A DNA stretch of 64,000 bases from Tubiluchus corallicola (lineage: Eukaryota; Priapulida; Priapulimorpha; Priapulimorphida; Tubiluchidae): NCBI GenBank assembly GCA_030141605.1, contig JAQGDQ010000094.1, positions 1 to 64,000 of the forward strand. The letters run 5' to 3'. The translations under genes were made by a program, and so were the position numbers. The notes under the pieces were generated by a model. That model was not told where the DNA came from, searched no databases, and was given only the letters and a program-made list of their open reading frames with translations. Shown in pieces: positions 34,530 to 47,389 of this stretch (its first letter is position 1; the number at the start of each line of letters is the position of its first letter).

Positions 34530-35580
34530 AATGTTATGCCAATAATTTTTCCGCTGATGACGGCATTTCACATTTTTACAAAGTAAAGTACAGCAAAATG
34601 AGGTGACTGGGTTTGTTAATTTTTTGCCTGCAACAGTCAAAGAGCTGCAAAAAAAACTGAAGCTTAAAAAGAGTCGAACAGCAGACAGTGTTCTAGCCGC
34701 TGTCTTCAATAAAAGACTTGCTGATGTTTTATGCTTACATTTGATAATGATTTTCGAGGCATCCTTTAGGAAAGGGTATATACCGTATATATTTAAACTC
34801 GCAGATGTGATACCGATTTTCAAAAAAAGGAAATTGTTCCGACCCTAATAACTATCGTCCAGTCCAGTCTCATTCAATTGCGTTGCTTCTCAAATTATCG
34901 AATCAATAATAGCCGATACTGAAAAGACATAATGAAGTACTAAAGAGACAAAAAACTTCTGTCTCGTGAACAACATGGGTTGTTGTCTATAAAGCCAACT
35001 TGCAGACATAGTCTAAAGTGTTTGTATCACCTTAGTGTAGCTCTTGATGTGCATAAAAAGTCGAATATCATCTATACAAATTTTCATAAAGCATTTGATA
35101 CTGTTTGCCACAGAACACTCATACTGAAGCTACGATCGTTTGGCGTAAAAAGCCAAGTGCTCGAATGGATCAAAGCATTCCTGGCAGGCCGTGAACAAAA
35201 GGTCGTCAAAGGTAATGCTTAGTCGTAATTTTAGTTATGTATTTTACTTCTTATGTAGACTTAAGTTACTAGGTTTAGAATCTCTTGAATAAAGACATCT
35301 AAAAACGACTTAGTCATGTATTATAATATCATACGCAAAGAAGTAGATTTAGACTCTGACATGTTTTTTAGCCGTGCAATAACTGATAACACTAGACGGA
35401 ATCATCCTCTAAAATTATAGGTGCGACGTGTTTCCAAAACAAATTTTACCTTTTTCTTCTCAAATCGTGTGGAATTCCCTACCACTACATGTAAATGGAC
35501 ATTCTTCGGTAACTGCTAGAATTATTATTACCAAATTATTCCAGAAACGTTTAAATTTTGTGGATTTAAATCAGTATTAA
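34530..35580 (+). mobile_element. Degenerate non-LTR retrotransposon with internal deletion
   Basis: 'FEASFRKGYIPYIFKLADVI' and 'PIFKK' (34750-34825) give the N-terminal polymerase blocks. Then 'QHGLLSIKPTCRHSLKCLYH' and 'YTNFHKAFDTVCHRTLILKL' (34970-35130) cover the K-A-F-D-T block and following helix. At 35220 the polymerase stops, and the sequence jumps to the ORF C-terminus (35370-35560, 'RRVSKTNFTFFSNRV'-like, then a W-N-S-L-P equivalent). The YADD box is missing, so about half of the domain has been deleted. Confidence 0.75.
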
Positions 35581-36464
35581 AGTATTATGATAGGTACATG
35601 ACTATTTTTATTGACTGACAATAATTTAGTGTTTTTATTTATTTTATTGCAATATTTTATGGGTGTCAAATAAATTAAACCAAAATAAAGTAAATAAGTT
35701 CTAGCTTCGTAAAGATTTGTTACTGCGTCGGCGTAGGCTTGCAGCCCATGTCCCCTTTGTTGTACATGAATAGTGAATACCGGCATTTCACTGATGAAAA
35801 CACACAACTTGTTTACTTGATTACATTTTAAAGCAACAATAGAAGTGTGAGTAACGTTTAATATATCGGTTTTGTGTATTCTCATATTGCCTTCGGGGCG
35901 GAGAGCTACTGGAGAGAAACAGCAACAGTTTTGCCTTGCATGCTTTTATTGCGTTCCCTATTATCAACAACAATTACGCAGAAATGTAATTTGTCTCCAG
36001 GTAATCAGATCTAGCGACGTTGCTTATGTTCAATAATGAAAGTAACTTGCAAAGTCTCCAGTAGCACATTTTGCTTATACGACAAATTAAGCTGGACAAA
36101 ACGTACAGTCACTAACAATTTGAAATGGTGTTTGTATGATCGATTTAAGGATTTTCACTATTCACGTGTTCATGCTAATTGTCCATAATTTTTATTAATT
36201 TTTAGATCAACATTTTTACTGTACTCCTTAAGTTAGTAGGTTTGAAATTTTGTGCGCCTTTTTAGTTTTGTTAGGCGCTAGATGCAATGTCACGTTTTAA
36301 CCTTTTATATTTAAATGCGTGTTTTATTAACATTGCAAATACAAAATAACGGAAATGATAAAAATGACTACGCCTATTTACCTGGTAGCGATAGTAATAC
36401 AGGTTAACAGATAGTAAGTACACACATAATCCGCCATCGTCGTCGGTTTTTTTCTTAAGAACAA

Positions 36465-36545
36465 CACACGCACGCACACACATACACACGCATGCGCGCA
36501 CACATATACACCCTCACGCACGCACGCACGCGCGCATACACACAT
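36465..36545. repeat. (CA)n/(GCAC)n compound microsatellite
   Basis: Imperfect CACG/CACA repeats, with the same CA-plus-GCAC make-up as the tracts at 13855-14053 and 62283-62346. Confidence 0.9.
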
Positions 36546-36819
36546 ACAAAACCCTCATAGTGAGACATTCGATTGAAATAAAATACAGCGAGGTTTGAAA
36601 TCGCTTAATGTTGCAAATTGCGAACGCTGTGTTTAATACTGTGAAGCGATATAAAATTTAAAGATAAATTATTTTAAGCTTTAGTTATGGAGAGTATTTT
36701 CTTGTACTTTAAGGTAGAAGTTTTGCAAAGATTTAGTAGCGCGAAAAGGCAATACGGGAAAAGGTGAAAGTTAATGTAGAAGGTTGGGCAACGTTGAAGA
36801 GGTTAAGCAGTTTTACTTA

Positions 36820-39330
36820 TTTATTATTTATTTATTTATTTAATGCGTAATCTTTATTTAAAACAAACATATTTAAATAAAGAATATTTATAAGAAAGTA
36901 TAAAATATGAAAGCAGGATAAAACGTACATGCAGCACAGAATACAATTTTACAGATAAAAGGGCTAGTTAAAAGATTGCGGATAAAAGCATACAGAGCCA
37001 AGGCTAAATGCAAGTGCCTGTTAAAAGATAAATGATTACCGAGATTTAGAGCTTTAAAACGGTTTTTAAAAAATTTGCTGCTCTGAGCACAGACCAAGGG
37101 GGCATTACCGATAGACTCTGGAAGTTCATTCCAGATTTTAATTATTCTGTTAGAGTAAAAGTTTTTGAAACAATTAAGTTGACAGTAAATGGTTTGTAAC
37201 TTTAAGAGGCGACCCCTTGTTACATTAGAAAAAGGTGCTTTGCTAAAATGTGCATCTTTGTCTATAGCAAGCACTGCCTCCATGTAATGTCGAATAGCAC
37301 ATTGTCAAATCACAGTGTATTCTACGAAGTTCAAGAGGTTCAGGATTTAAAAATGCTAATCGGCCAGGGCGTGATATGCTAGACTAATAGACATGTTTAT
37401 CAGGAATGGCAAAGCATCGAAACAGCATGTTTAACTTTTTTACATATGTTAATGCAATGCGTTGAAAATTTTAGATCTTTACTAATGGTTACACCCAAGT
37501 CCTTAACTTGGTCCGCGGAAGACAGAATCACACCATTCTTCATATAATCGTTACATGGATTTCTTGACCTAATACGCAAAACAGCGCATTTGTTAACAGA
37601 AATAGGACGTTGACACTTTCGTGCCCATACAGCTATTTGGTCTCCAGCATATTGAACTGAACAGGTGTCTTTATAATTATATAACTTGGTGTCATCTGCT
37701 TACATTTTACAACTTGCACTGCCGATCATATCAGATATATGGTTGACTAGAATGACAAACAACAGTGGACTAATAACACTGTTTTGGGGGACGCCTGAAG
37801 AGACAGGGAATTAATCGCTTGAGGCATCACCCACAACAGCCTTTAATCCATTTACAGAGCAAACCACTAATAGCATTAGCTTTCAATTTCAATTTCTGCG
37901 TAGTTGGATCAAGGCAACCACTGAGGCACAGATGACAGCTCATATTAGGAACCGGACTTGGCCAATTATTGGACCTTATAGATTGGCCAGTCCCAGAGTT
38001 AAGTGATTTTACATATAATATTTTCTTAGTAGTACATGGATAATTGTATTCGATTATTTGTAGTAGTGTACTTTGTTAAATGCAGTTTAAAGTAGCAGTT
38101 GTTAAAAAACTGAGATGGAATTTTGATGAACCCAATTGAGCAGCAAATTATTGACGCGATTCGCTGTAATCTAATATTATATCGTATTGTGAACCGAGTT
38201 GGATTGTAATTGCTGATGATGTTTGATATTTTGGAATTCTGTTAAACCAATAAATTCTGCTTACAACTGTTAATGAAAGTGTAAGCGTTAACTATAATCG
38301 AAAATGCTCTTAAAGGCTATAGCAATTCTGTAACTAATGCACTATCTGTTTCTCAAACTGGGCGCCGAACCTTCTCACACTTATTGTGGAGCCTAGCTGG
38401 AAACTAGAGAGATAAGTATCTATTTCACAGTGGGTATTTCGTTCAACATCGATCTGGGATTCATCATTACCGTTTCGACCAAGCCTAACCTCTCGTAGTC
38501 GAGGATTAAATTAAATGCCTAATTAGCAGGCTGTACTACCATTGTATAACAATAGAGTTTTTATCATTTAAAGCAACAGTCTAATCATAAATCGACTCTC
38601 AAGTGCTAAAAGACTGTGCAACGATAAACGTAGCCATGTAACATCAATAAGCTGCTTAAAAACAATTGACTGGTAAAACGTCGCGTGTGCGACTTGTTTT
38701 ACATTTTAACTTTTGTATGCCTGGTGAAACTGACAGAGTCTCAGCAAGACTCTCAGCAAGAAATTCCAGTAATAGTTTTGGGTTCAATGGTTGCAGCTTC
38801 TCCGTTGCCCACAGTTAAAAAAGTCGCTAAAACATTTGTTAAACAGTGATGCTTTTTCAAAATCAGACGTGACAAAATTGCCGGTTCGGTCTCTCAGAGG
38901 TGCTATACGATTACCATTGTACCATTGATGACGAATATATTTAAATAACTTATTTTTGTCACCTGAAACTAGTATTTTGCGTTCGCGGGCATTTGCTAAG
39001 CGACACGTTTGTTCCTTAAACATCGCATTCAAAGCAGCATATTCCCAAACATCGGACTGATTGGTTAGAGCCAAATGCCCAACCAACTTGTGCAAGGCCA
39101 CGCTTAATTACAGAACAGTTTTTGTAATCAGGCACACAACAAAGACCTGATTTTATTCTGCCAGGCTCAGTGCATTTAAACACGATAGCCGTATGATCGG
39201 ATGTAAGGATTGGGTCACATATATTTACATCAAATACTAAAGTTTCGTATGTGCAAAATGAAAGATCTAGGATGTTACATGTTCCAGTAACCGTATCTGT
39301 GCACGTTGGTTCAAGGACAAGTTGTTCCAT
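36820..39330 (-). mobile_element. Interrupted CR1/Jockey-like LINE
   Basis: On the minus strand an endonuclease C-terminal part is at 39330-39016 (CNILDLSFCTYETLVFDV; LTSDHTAIVFKC). A linker follows at 39101-38784 (KNKLFKYIRHQWYNGNRIAP). Then the polymerase has 'SGVPQNSVISPLLFVILVNH' (about 37810-37740), 'ADDTKLYNY' (37700), 'VKDLGVTISKDLKFSTHC' and the ending 'NRIIKIWNELPESIGNAPL' (about 37160). The 3' end at 36820-37000 matches 26480-26670. Between 37880 and 38760 the polymerase N-terminus is replaced by unrelated sequence, including a plus-strand element end 'caataaattctgcttac' at 38250. Confidence 0.75.
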
Positions 39331-39949
39331 CCTTAAATTAGTGACAGTTGTTGAGTTCGGTTTTCCGAATCACACATTTTTTATTCAAAATTTCATTTTA
39401 AGTTTACACACCAGAAGCGTGTGTGTTGTTTGTTTTTTTATCTTGCAGCAACTCGGTTCATTTCTAAATTTATCTTGTCCTCTCAACCTGGGTTCTTCCA
39501 CAACAAAGATAGTCGTTGAATTAAATCTCATTTTCATTCTAAGTTTTGATAACGAGTTTGCTTGGTTTTAAAATGAGATGTGTTCACCAGCTTTGATTTA
39601 GACCCATATAATAAGCAAGATTTTTTATTTTTTTATTTTGTCAGATTTCACAGGCGTCGGATCTGTTCACCTGTGTGTTGCCTTTTGACTCGAGTCAAAC
39701 CTGCCTACTCCAAATTCTTCCGTAAAGATACGGCATCCGTCAATTCCGTGGGAACTGGATTTCTACTGAATTGTGTTTCGACTAGAATCAAGCAAAAAAT
39801 AGAAGATAGTATGAGAGGGAGGGAGATTATTGATATTATTATTATTATTATTATCATTATAATTCTTCTATTGCCTCTATTTGTAGGTACAATTCGTTAG
39901 AGCATGGTTTACATTATCAACATACATAATATGACACGAAAATTTTTAA

Positions 39950-41240
39950 CACGTGTTAATAATGATGCTAGTTCTGCGCGGCGTCATATTTAAAATCTTT
40001 GCTAGTATAAAACACTATTCGTAAGATAATTTACAATATTTACAAGAAAAAATATTTAGAAGTGAATCATTGCAGATTCATTATAAATGGACCATTAACT
40101 AATGTGACAAAATTCTGTTTTGATTTTTCTTCTATGAAACCACTATTTATATCTCTATTTTGTAGTTCATTTACAAATTGTGTACATTTTTCGTCATTTA
40201 CATACAATCAAAAATAATATGACTACTGTTTGGTTGTTGTTACCACAGGAACAACCGGTCGTTTTTAATGGACCTACTGTGTATAAGAAATAAACGGTCC
40301 ATGGCTTAGTAAAACACATTAATTCAAATTTTCTGTTCCTTCTGTCGGCAATAATATAGGTTTTGTCCATAAATGTGAAGGCTTTAACGCTCGTACTTCT
40401 ATTTGCTTGCCCATTTGTTTATTAGAAAATTTTTCACTTCCTGTCTATTATAATTGAACATGTACGGGGGAACTTCTTTGATGTCTGTCGTTCTGATATT
40501 AAACGTTTTGATATTCTTCAGAATTTTACCCACTGGTGCTAAATGTGAATTAAGGAATTTACTATTTCCTCTTTTCCGTTGTTCAGAGTTAATTTTAAAT
40601 ATGTTTTGCTTGACCTTATCTGTATCATTTTTGCTTAGTATTGTTATCATAAATTTTAAGCGAAGGCCTTGTAGTTCTAGCGAGACAATGCTTAACGGGA
40701 CAAGCCAACAGATGTATTCTAGTTTTTCTCTTCAGGGATGATACTTTGTTCTCGATGCTGTTTTCATGCTATCATATGCAAACATGATATAACAATAAAC
40801 ATGTTTTCCTCTCATCCACGAGACTGGTACATACATTATTACAGGTAGAATTAAGTGCATACTTTTTGTAGTGCTATGATTGTTACTAGACTAAGACCTT
40901 AGTAAGTACAACATTTTCTTTTTGTTAACAGCCATCTGTTCCAGGCTTTTCTTTTTGCTTCTTCTACGCGTTCACGAAAGTTTAACTTCTTATCTATTTT
41001 TAGTCCTAAAAATTTACTTCCTAAGGTCCACAAATTCAATGTTACTATTGTCTATTTTAAGCTTACCAAGCTGATTTAAGATGACATCGTCACACCCGAA
41101 TGGGATTACTTCTGTCTTGTCTTTTCCACAGTTTACTGGTAATCTCCACTGGTAACACCATTTGTACAGGGCATTACAGAACGTTTGTGCTAATTCATGG
41201 CAGGTTTCTGTAGAATCATTACTTACTAGCTACTGGGGAG
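39950..41240 (-). mobile_element. 5'-truncated LINE, polymerase C-terminus onward
   Basis: The minus strand gives 'DSTETCHELAQTFCNALYKW' and 'GKDKTEVIPFG' (about 41220-41090), then 'NSNIEFVD' and 'EEAKRKAWNRWLLTKK'-like sequence, after frame changes (about 41050-40930). The frame 40399-40650 continues toward an RNase H/zinc-like end. This is a different family from its neighbour at 36820-39330. An (ATT)n tract lies just outside, at 39834-39862. Confidence 0.6.
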
Positions 41241-41334
41241 GCTATATGACGGTTTATCTCATTTTCTTAGAAAATGACTTTTTCCACATTTAGAAAATGG
41301 TTTTGAACTGTTTCCATACGTAGCTTTTTGTTTC

Positions 41335-41367
41335 AGGAGGGGGGAGAGAGAGAGTGAGAGAGAGAGA

Positions 41368-41425
<58 letters not shown>

Positions 41426-41432
41426 GTGTGGG
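41335..41432. repeat. (GA)n microsatellite
   Basis: About 90 bases of GA repeats, followed by GA/GGT-rich sequence to about 41560. The Leu/Ser-repeat frames on the minus strand are artefacts of it. Confidence 0.95.
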
Positions 41433-41929
41433 AGGGAGGGTGTAGGGGTGGGCGAAGGCGAAGGTGAGGGTGGAGGGCAAGTGAAGGGAGCAAAGGGGAC
41501 AGAGAGAAAGAGAGAGTAGGATAGGGAGTGAGTGGGTGTGTGAGAGAGAATGAGATGTAGTGAGGGATGAGATGGATGTATTTAGCAGTGATTGCAGAGT
41601 AGTTCTAGGCTATAAGAATAATATGAAGTGGAATGACAAACGTCATTTGTGGTCACCGGGCCGAGGAAATTGCTTGGGTGACGTAAGTAGAACTGCTTGG
41701 TCCCCCAGATTCCTACTTTGTTCCTACTGTAAATTTCTACTCTGAACACATGCATAACTTTTTTCACAGAAGAGGGAGCAGCAGATCCGACGTACGATTT
41801 CCTTATCTTCCTCGACTTCGTCATACAGTAGTAGTGATAGTGAAATTACACGAGTAGTAACCACGCAATTTTGCATATTTCTTTTTTCCACGTAGTAAAT
41901 GTTTCTACGTACCCTTGTTTATGTTTGTG

Positions 41930-43420
41930 ATGGTCGGTTACCACTCATCATTTTTGTCGCAACACCCATTTTGATGTATCTGTGATATGTGTGGTGTACC
42001 ACCTATGATATAGGATGCTTTCGTTACGACACCACAAACACTTTTTTGCTACTAATTTCCGATATGTACTGACACGTGGGTTCAGTGAATCTTTCCATTT
42101 AAGCATAGTTCACAGACATGTATTCCAAAATAGAACCAAACAAAACAGGTTTTAACATTACCGATAAATTCTGTGTTTAATGAGATAAGAACTAAGAACA
42201 ATTTACTTTAAATCAAAACAACAACAAACTTGTTATTATAATTACAAACGACGTTTCTAGATAACTTACGATGATCAGAAGACTAGTTAGCCCCAACCCA
42301 GGTGAGGGAGAAGGATGTAAGGTAAGTATACTTATCAGTTGTAGTGACTGCAGTCGGAAGCTGTCGGATTCAACGTTTGACGATCTCCATCACTCTGGAA
42401 GCTGGAATAACGTGACTAACCGGTTATGCAAACTTCGTGGAATCTTGAGCAGTTACTCTTCCAAAGCTCCAGCAGGGGATGGAATCTTACGTTGCCACTT
42501 CTACAATGCTTGTCAGGTGTACCGAAGTCGTAAGTGGTTACTTCACCAATCCTAGTGGAGTGCAGTGGAGTCCTGACCCGTGGAGCTCGTGGAACCACCA
42601 TTGGTACAACGTCTGGTCATAACCTGGTTGTTTCTGCACCGGATCTCCTGAACTTCCGTTTACAGCAGCACGTCGAATAACGAATAACAGCCAGTTTATT
42701 GGTGTTTCCGCCTCACGGCTCGAACACCTAACCCTTTGGTGTGTCAGTGCCCTTTAATAACTTTCTGTCGCCACAGTAATTAAGTCTTGACTTCGATTGT
42801 TAATAAATATTCGTCGGAAGCCATATTCGACGACTTCACTGGCCTAGCACGTTCGACACACTGTGTTGAACCTGGTTTCAATTTCTAGAACAGGTAAAAC
42901 TGGATGACCTTGTCCTTTAACACGACGATTCATTGGCTAGACAGCCGGTTCAGTTGAGCGTATGACCAATCACTTACTTTCTTGTAAAGGAGATCTAGGA
43001 CAGGTATGAGGTGGGACCCTTCCCAGAGCTAACTAGGTGCATGCTCATATATGTACAGTCAACTTGCTTTACTGTAGTAGGTAAATTCGCTTAATGAGTA
43101 ATTAACTAATGACTCATTCAATTAACATAAGCAATTAGCTAACTTAAGCTATTAATGCAGCCTAAGTATGGGACATACACAAAATCATACTAGAATACAG
43201 TTCAACTATATTAGAAGGGGTTGCAATGCTGTTCGGTAGTTCTTATATTCCAGACTGACGTCACGGACGTCACACTGCCGTATGATGTTGTGTGCATAAT
43301 TAATGATGTAATTGCCTTATTGACTTATTGCACTGTTTATTTAAATATATATACGAGGCTGCTACCTGGAATTCAAATGCCAAGTGGCTTCAACCGGTTT
43401 TAGGATCTTACTACACGCGG
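41930..43420. repeat. Dispersed repeat copy 2, split by about 1.3 kb
   Basis: Bases 41930-42005 and 43272-43416 correspond to consecutive parts of the repeat at 18315-18590. The 42005-43270 block between them is less AT-rich than its surroundings. It holds an open frame at 42271-42555 with no recognised family and may be an inserted element. No coding gene can be supported. Confidence 0.5.
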
Positions 43421-46377
43421 TGATGGCTGAACACCAAGTTTGGTGTGAACTTGTCTTCAATGGGACTCGCATGCAGTGAAATGATTTGTGACAAAAACAA
43501 AGTTTGTTTGCTTTTGTCTACCCGATGTTTGCTTGATGGCACTGCCTTGACCTTCAAAGAGACAAATGCTTCGTAACCGTATTTCTACCTGCAAAACAGG
43601 GCACGAATTCTCGCTGGATTGTTAAAGTTTTGTCTGAACGACTGTGGAAGTAGTAGGCACATTCTTTGTTATGCAGAACACCAGCCAAGGGCCACATGAT
43701 CGGAGTATTACCTAGACTAACGGTCTGTTTGTTTGTTTGCACTAACGGTCCTGTTTGTATATCTGCAAAAAGACAAACTCCGGCTTTATTACGTGGAGTA
43801 TAAGGCAACCAGGAACGAGTTCAACCACAGAATTGTTGGAGCAATCTCGAGGTGTGGTCCATGCGAAGGCTGGATGGTGACAATTGACGTCTAAAATAAT
43901 TTCAATCATTTTCGTTGACTGCCCAATCAGCGTTTCACACACCCCTGCAGCAGGTACGTTCGGGACATTTAGCGACAGCTCCTTCTAACACTGTTATGAA
44001 AAATGCTCAACTTTTCATGAGTTAGCGGAAGAAATATTAGCCTGGTTCTAGATTTTATTATTGTCAATTGAAATTGCAAGTGAATTAGCTGAAATATATA
44101 GTCTAGTTTCGTTTATAGGAAGAAATGCACAACGCTTACGTCTATGAGTTACTGATTAAACTATTTTGTAATCAAGAAAATACGCAGTTTAGTTTAGTTT
44201 ATGGCTTTGCAAGCTAAATAAAAACAACTATTTCATTAAATTTAAATAAGAGCAAAACAAAATGTTTTCTTTTCTGGCCAAGTTTTATAAACCTCAAAGA
44301 GATCTTTACAGTCAACAGTCAAAATTAATTCAGATGTGGTCACAACTTATATTACACCTCAATGTAATATTAGCTAATTTTACGCAATTTATCTGGGTAT
44401 AATCAATGTTAAAAGATACCATTGGAACTTATGTGACTCGGGCACTCAATATAAGGGTTGTCATTCATACAATCACCTTGCGTTTTTCATCTGTTTTAGT
44501 AACTTAGCTTAATAGTGGTGCTGCAACTACACAGTTTTCGCGATACGCGTAGGTTAGGTTTCACCTCGAACGCACAGCGCTTATTTGTTTGTTTATTTTT
44601 CCAAATTTTCTCTGTTCAAAACGTTACTGTGCCAAACGGGTTCAGTCACTGGAATCATCTGAGCAGGTACCTTCGCTTTTTCAATACATGTTGATGTACT
44701 AACCGAAAAGTATTAACACGTGAACAAGTTTTTCTGCTAAGTACGTCTAGTGTCTAGACAATCTTGTTTCATTGTGCCGTTGCTTTTATGCACGTTGTAC
44801 TTTTCCCACCTCAATAACCGTCTTGCAGCAAACCAGTCCGAGATCTGCAGCAATGTTCATCCAAATTTATTCCATTTTCGTAGCCTGACAAACGGAAAAA
44901 TACAAAAACGTAAGAAATTTATCAGAGCAGCACATGATCAATTAATATAGAAAAATACATCGCAGGCTTGATGTTCGTATGTTTAAAGGCAAGAGAGACT
45001 TAGTATTTTTGTTGCTCATTTATTGTAAAGCAAGGCTAACTGGCTTAGTTTTTTTATTATATTTACGTCTCTGTGTTTTGTAGTGCTTTGAAACTTCGTC
45101 TTTTCATTCTGTTTAAATTGAAAAGTCATTTTTTTGGCTACTTGAAGTGTTAATTTCGTGTTAATATAGCTGCTGCTCTGCAAATTTGTGTTTAACAAAA
45201 AGAGCGATCAGTTTATTTGCTGATTAGACATTTGTTGTGACTGTCATGTTATTTAGTTTAGTTTAGTTTAGCTTAGACAGTTGTTGTCCTGCTTGAGCTG
45301 TTGTCCCGAATGGTGGTTTTCGTGCTTACGTTGCAGCGGGGGCGGAGTGATAGACGTATATGTTTGACGTCAATTGGCGAGGAGCCGCTGACAAGGACAT
45401 AGCTGATTACTGAAGAGGTGCAGCTCGTATGGTATGGTCGAAGAGTATGGTTACTGGACACTGATATGGCAAACTGACAACAGGTTCTGATTTAGTATCC
45501 ATTCCATGAAAATTAAATTAATAACTAGGCTTGTAAAATAAAAACTTTTATTAACTACTACGACAATTCTATAAAATGATAAAAATATTTCAAATAAACT
45601 TGTATTGAAGTTGTTCAATAATTATTTACTGTCAAGATTTTAATCATTTAATCAGCGAGAACGCATTACTTTAATTATATGTGCAGTTGGGCTACGAAAA
45701 AACTAAACAAATGTTCTCTTATCATCCAACACCTTTTGTGTTACCCAAAAATTCACTTTATGAGAGAACAATGATTCGCCAAAATTAATCACAAAATGAA
45801 TAAGGTTCATACAAAACATATACGCGGAACGTGCGTTAGCAGTTCTATTCCACATCATTCACTGCTCCCACTAATTGAAAAACAAGGAGTGAGTATCATA
45901 TTGGCTTTATTGGACTGAAGTAACTTTTTTAATTGCATCTATCTCGATGTACAATTTGCGACAGCTAGAGCCGATGACTCTCTGAATTTTTGCTTGAATT
46001 GTATCTATTTTTTATGTGTATAAGAAAAAAATTATATTTTTTATACCAACAGGATTCACATGCATTTACAAGACGCCATTAGGGTACGTTTGTTTCACAT
46101 AATAAAAGCGTAACAAACCAAAACGAAATTTGTTTCTAAGTAGCCAATAGCCCAAAACTAAATGTTCTGACCGCTTTAGTAAAGCCACTAGGGTTATGAC
46201 GTTAATTATTGTATTGTCTTGTATAAACAAATACAAGGTAAGCCGTCTTCTCCGCATCTCTCAGAACACTAGTAAAGTGGGTCTAAAGTAGACCGCAAGA
46301 CGCTGATTTTCATCGCAGTTGCTGGCAAAATTATTTTACAAGCACAAATGAAAATTTTAGAACTAATTTATGTAGCG
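43421..46377. other. Intergenic sequence, unassigned
   Basis: Minus-strand frames at 43554-43808 and 43742-43942 look moderately protein-like and have a possible acceptor (tttgtctttttgcag, about 43764-43778). They match no family I know and overlap a duplicated 'aaacagaccgttagt' phrase. The rest (44.0-46.3 kb) is AT-rich without recognised content and presumably includes the 3' UTR of the gene ending at 46378. Confidence 0.4.
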
Positions 46378-46627
46378 CTAAATAGTAACTGTTAACTGTA
46401 ACAAAAGCCACCAACTGGAAATAAATATAGCCGTTGCAGTACTTTGCGCACTGAGCTTCACTTTTGGCTTTGATTTCTTCTTTCCTTTCATGTCACGGTT
46501 AGACGGAGATGTTGGATCTAATGTGACACTAGGTTCTGGCTTAGTTTCTAAATCAGGAGTTGAGGGTACATCTTTTGGTGAACGAGGTTGATAGTGTTGC
46601 ACAGATGACCGACTGGTATTGTTATGT
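46378..46627 (-). CDS. Tandem Cache/EGF-like surface protein, last exon with GPI-signal-like tail
   Basis: The acceptor 'tttttactgttccag' lies above 46627. The frame runs 82 codons to TAG (complement at 46378-46380). It begins HNNTSRSSVQHYQ, is Pro/Ser/Thr-rich, then has a basic stretch (MKGKKKSKPKVK), small residues (LSAQST) and a terminal hydrophobic run, TAIFISSWWLLLQLTVTI, with nothing after it. That order (small-residue cleavage region, then a hydrophobic end and no cytoplasmic tail) is what a GPI-anchor signal looks like. A tail-anchored membrane segment is the alternative. The first base completes an Arg codon with the AG that ends the exon at 51366-51561, so phases agree. The intron holds a LINE and two repeat arrays. 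Confidence 0.68.
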
Positions 46628-46849
46628 CTGGAACAGTAAAAATAAACAACATGAATCACGTGCTTTTGGTTGACAACTTTTAACGTAACCTTTTTCTAAT
46701 ACCTGAAATCGAATTTTGTAGTTAAAATTTAGGCCAAATTAACAGTTACGGACAGATAAATATGCCCAGGCGGGCAACTACTTAGATGGCTGAACCCCTG
46801 CAAAAATTGACACAACTGCGCAGCGGACTGAGTGACTGTACTCCCGTGA

Positions 46850-47270
46850 AGTGCACAACTATTCAGCTGGTTTAACTGGCTGTATCACCTATAAAATGCA
46901 CAACTACTTAGCTGGATGTCCTCCTTACAAAATGCACAGCTTCTCAACTAGCGGGCACCCCTTGCTAGTGCATAGCTACTCTGTTTGCTGTATTTCATAC
47001 AAGAGTACAACTACTCAGCTGGCTGTGTCGGTTGCAAGTGCATAGCAGGTACTCATCTGGTTGTGTCCACTGCAAGAACACAAATATCTAGATTGCTGTA
47101 TACCTCGCAAATGTACAACTAGTCAGCTGGATGTATTCCTCGCAACTACACAACTGCTCAGCTGATTGTATCCCTTGTTACAGTAATTGCACAACTGCTC
47201 AGTCGATTGTGCCCCTGCAAGTGCACAAATACTCAGCTGGCTGTATAAATACTCAGGTGGGGGCACCCGT
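46850..47270. repeat. About 36-bp minisatellite
   Basis: Some eleven imperfect units with the theme 'gtgcacaactactcagctgg' then 'ctgtatccctcgcaa' run through this stretch; weaker units may begin near 46765. It lies about 220 bases upstream (in transcript direction) of the last exon of the surface-protein gene. Confidence 0.85.
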
Positions 47271-47389
47271 TGCTGCTGACTGCTGTCATTTTTTGTCTGG
47301 ATGAGGTGAACAAAGTTGATTTTTAGAAACATTCATTGTAAATATTTTTACAAAGTTTCAAGCACTATTGTTGTCTGTTGTTGTTCTGA

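Noticed and set aside
41259-41493. Leu/Ser-repeat open frames
   Set aside because: Translation of a GA microsatellite.
43554-43942. Two overlapping minus-strand frames with a good acceptor between them
   Set aside because: No family match and no second splice site in phase; the segment contains a local tandem duplication. Kept only as unassigned.
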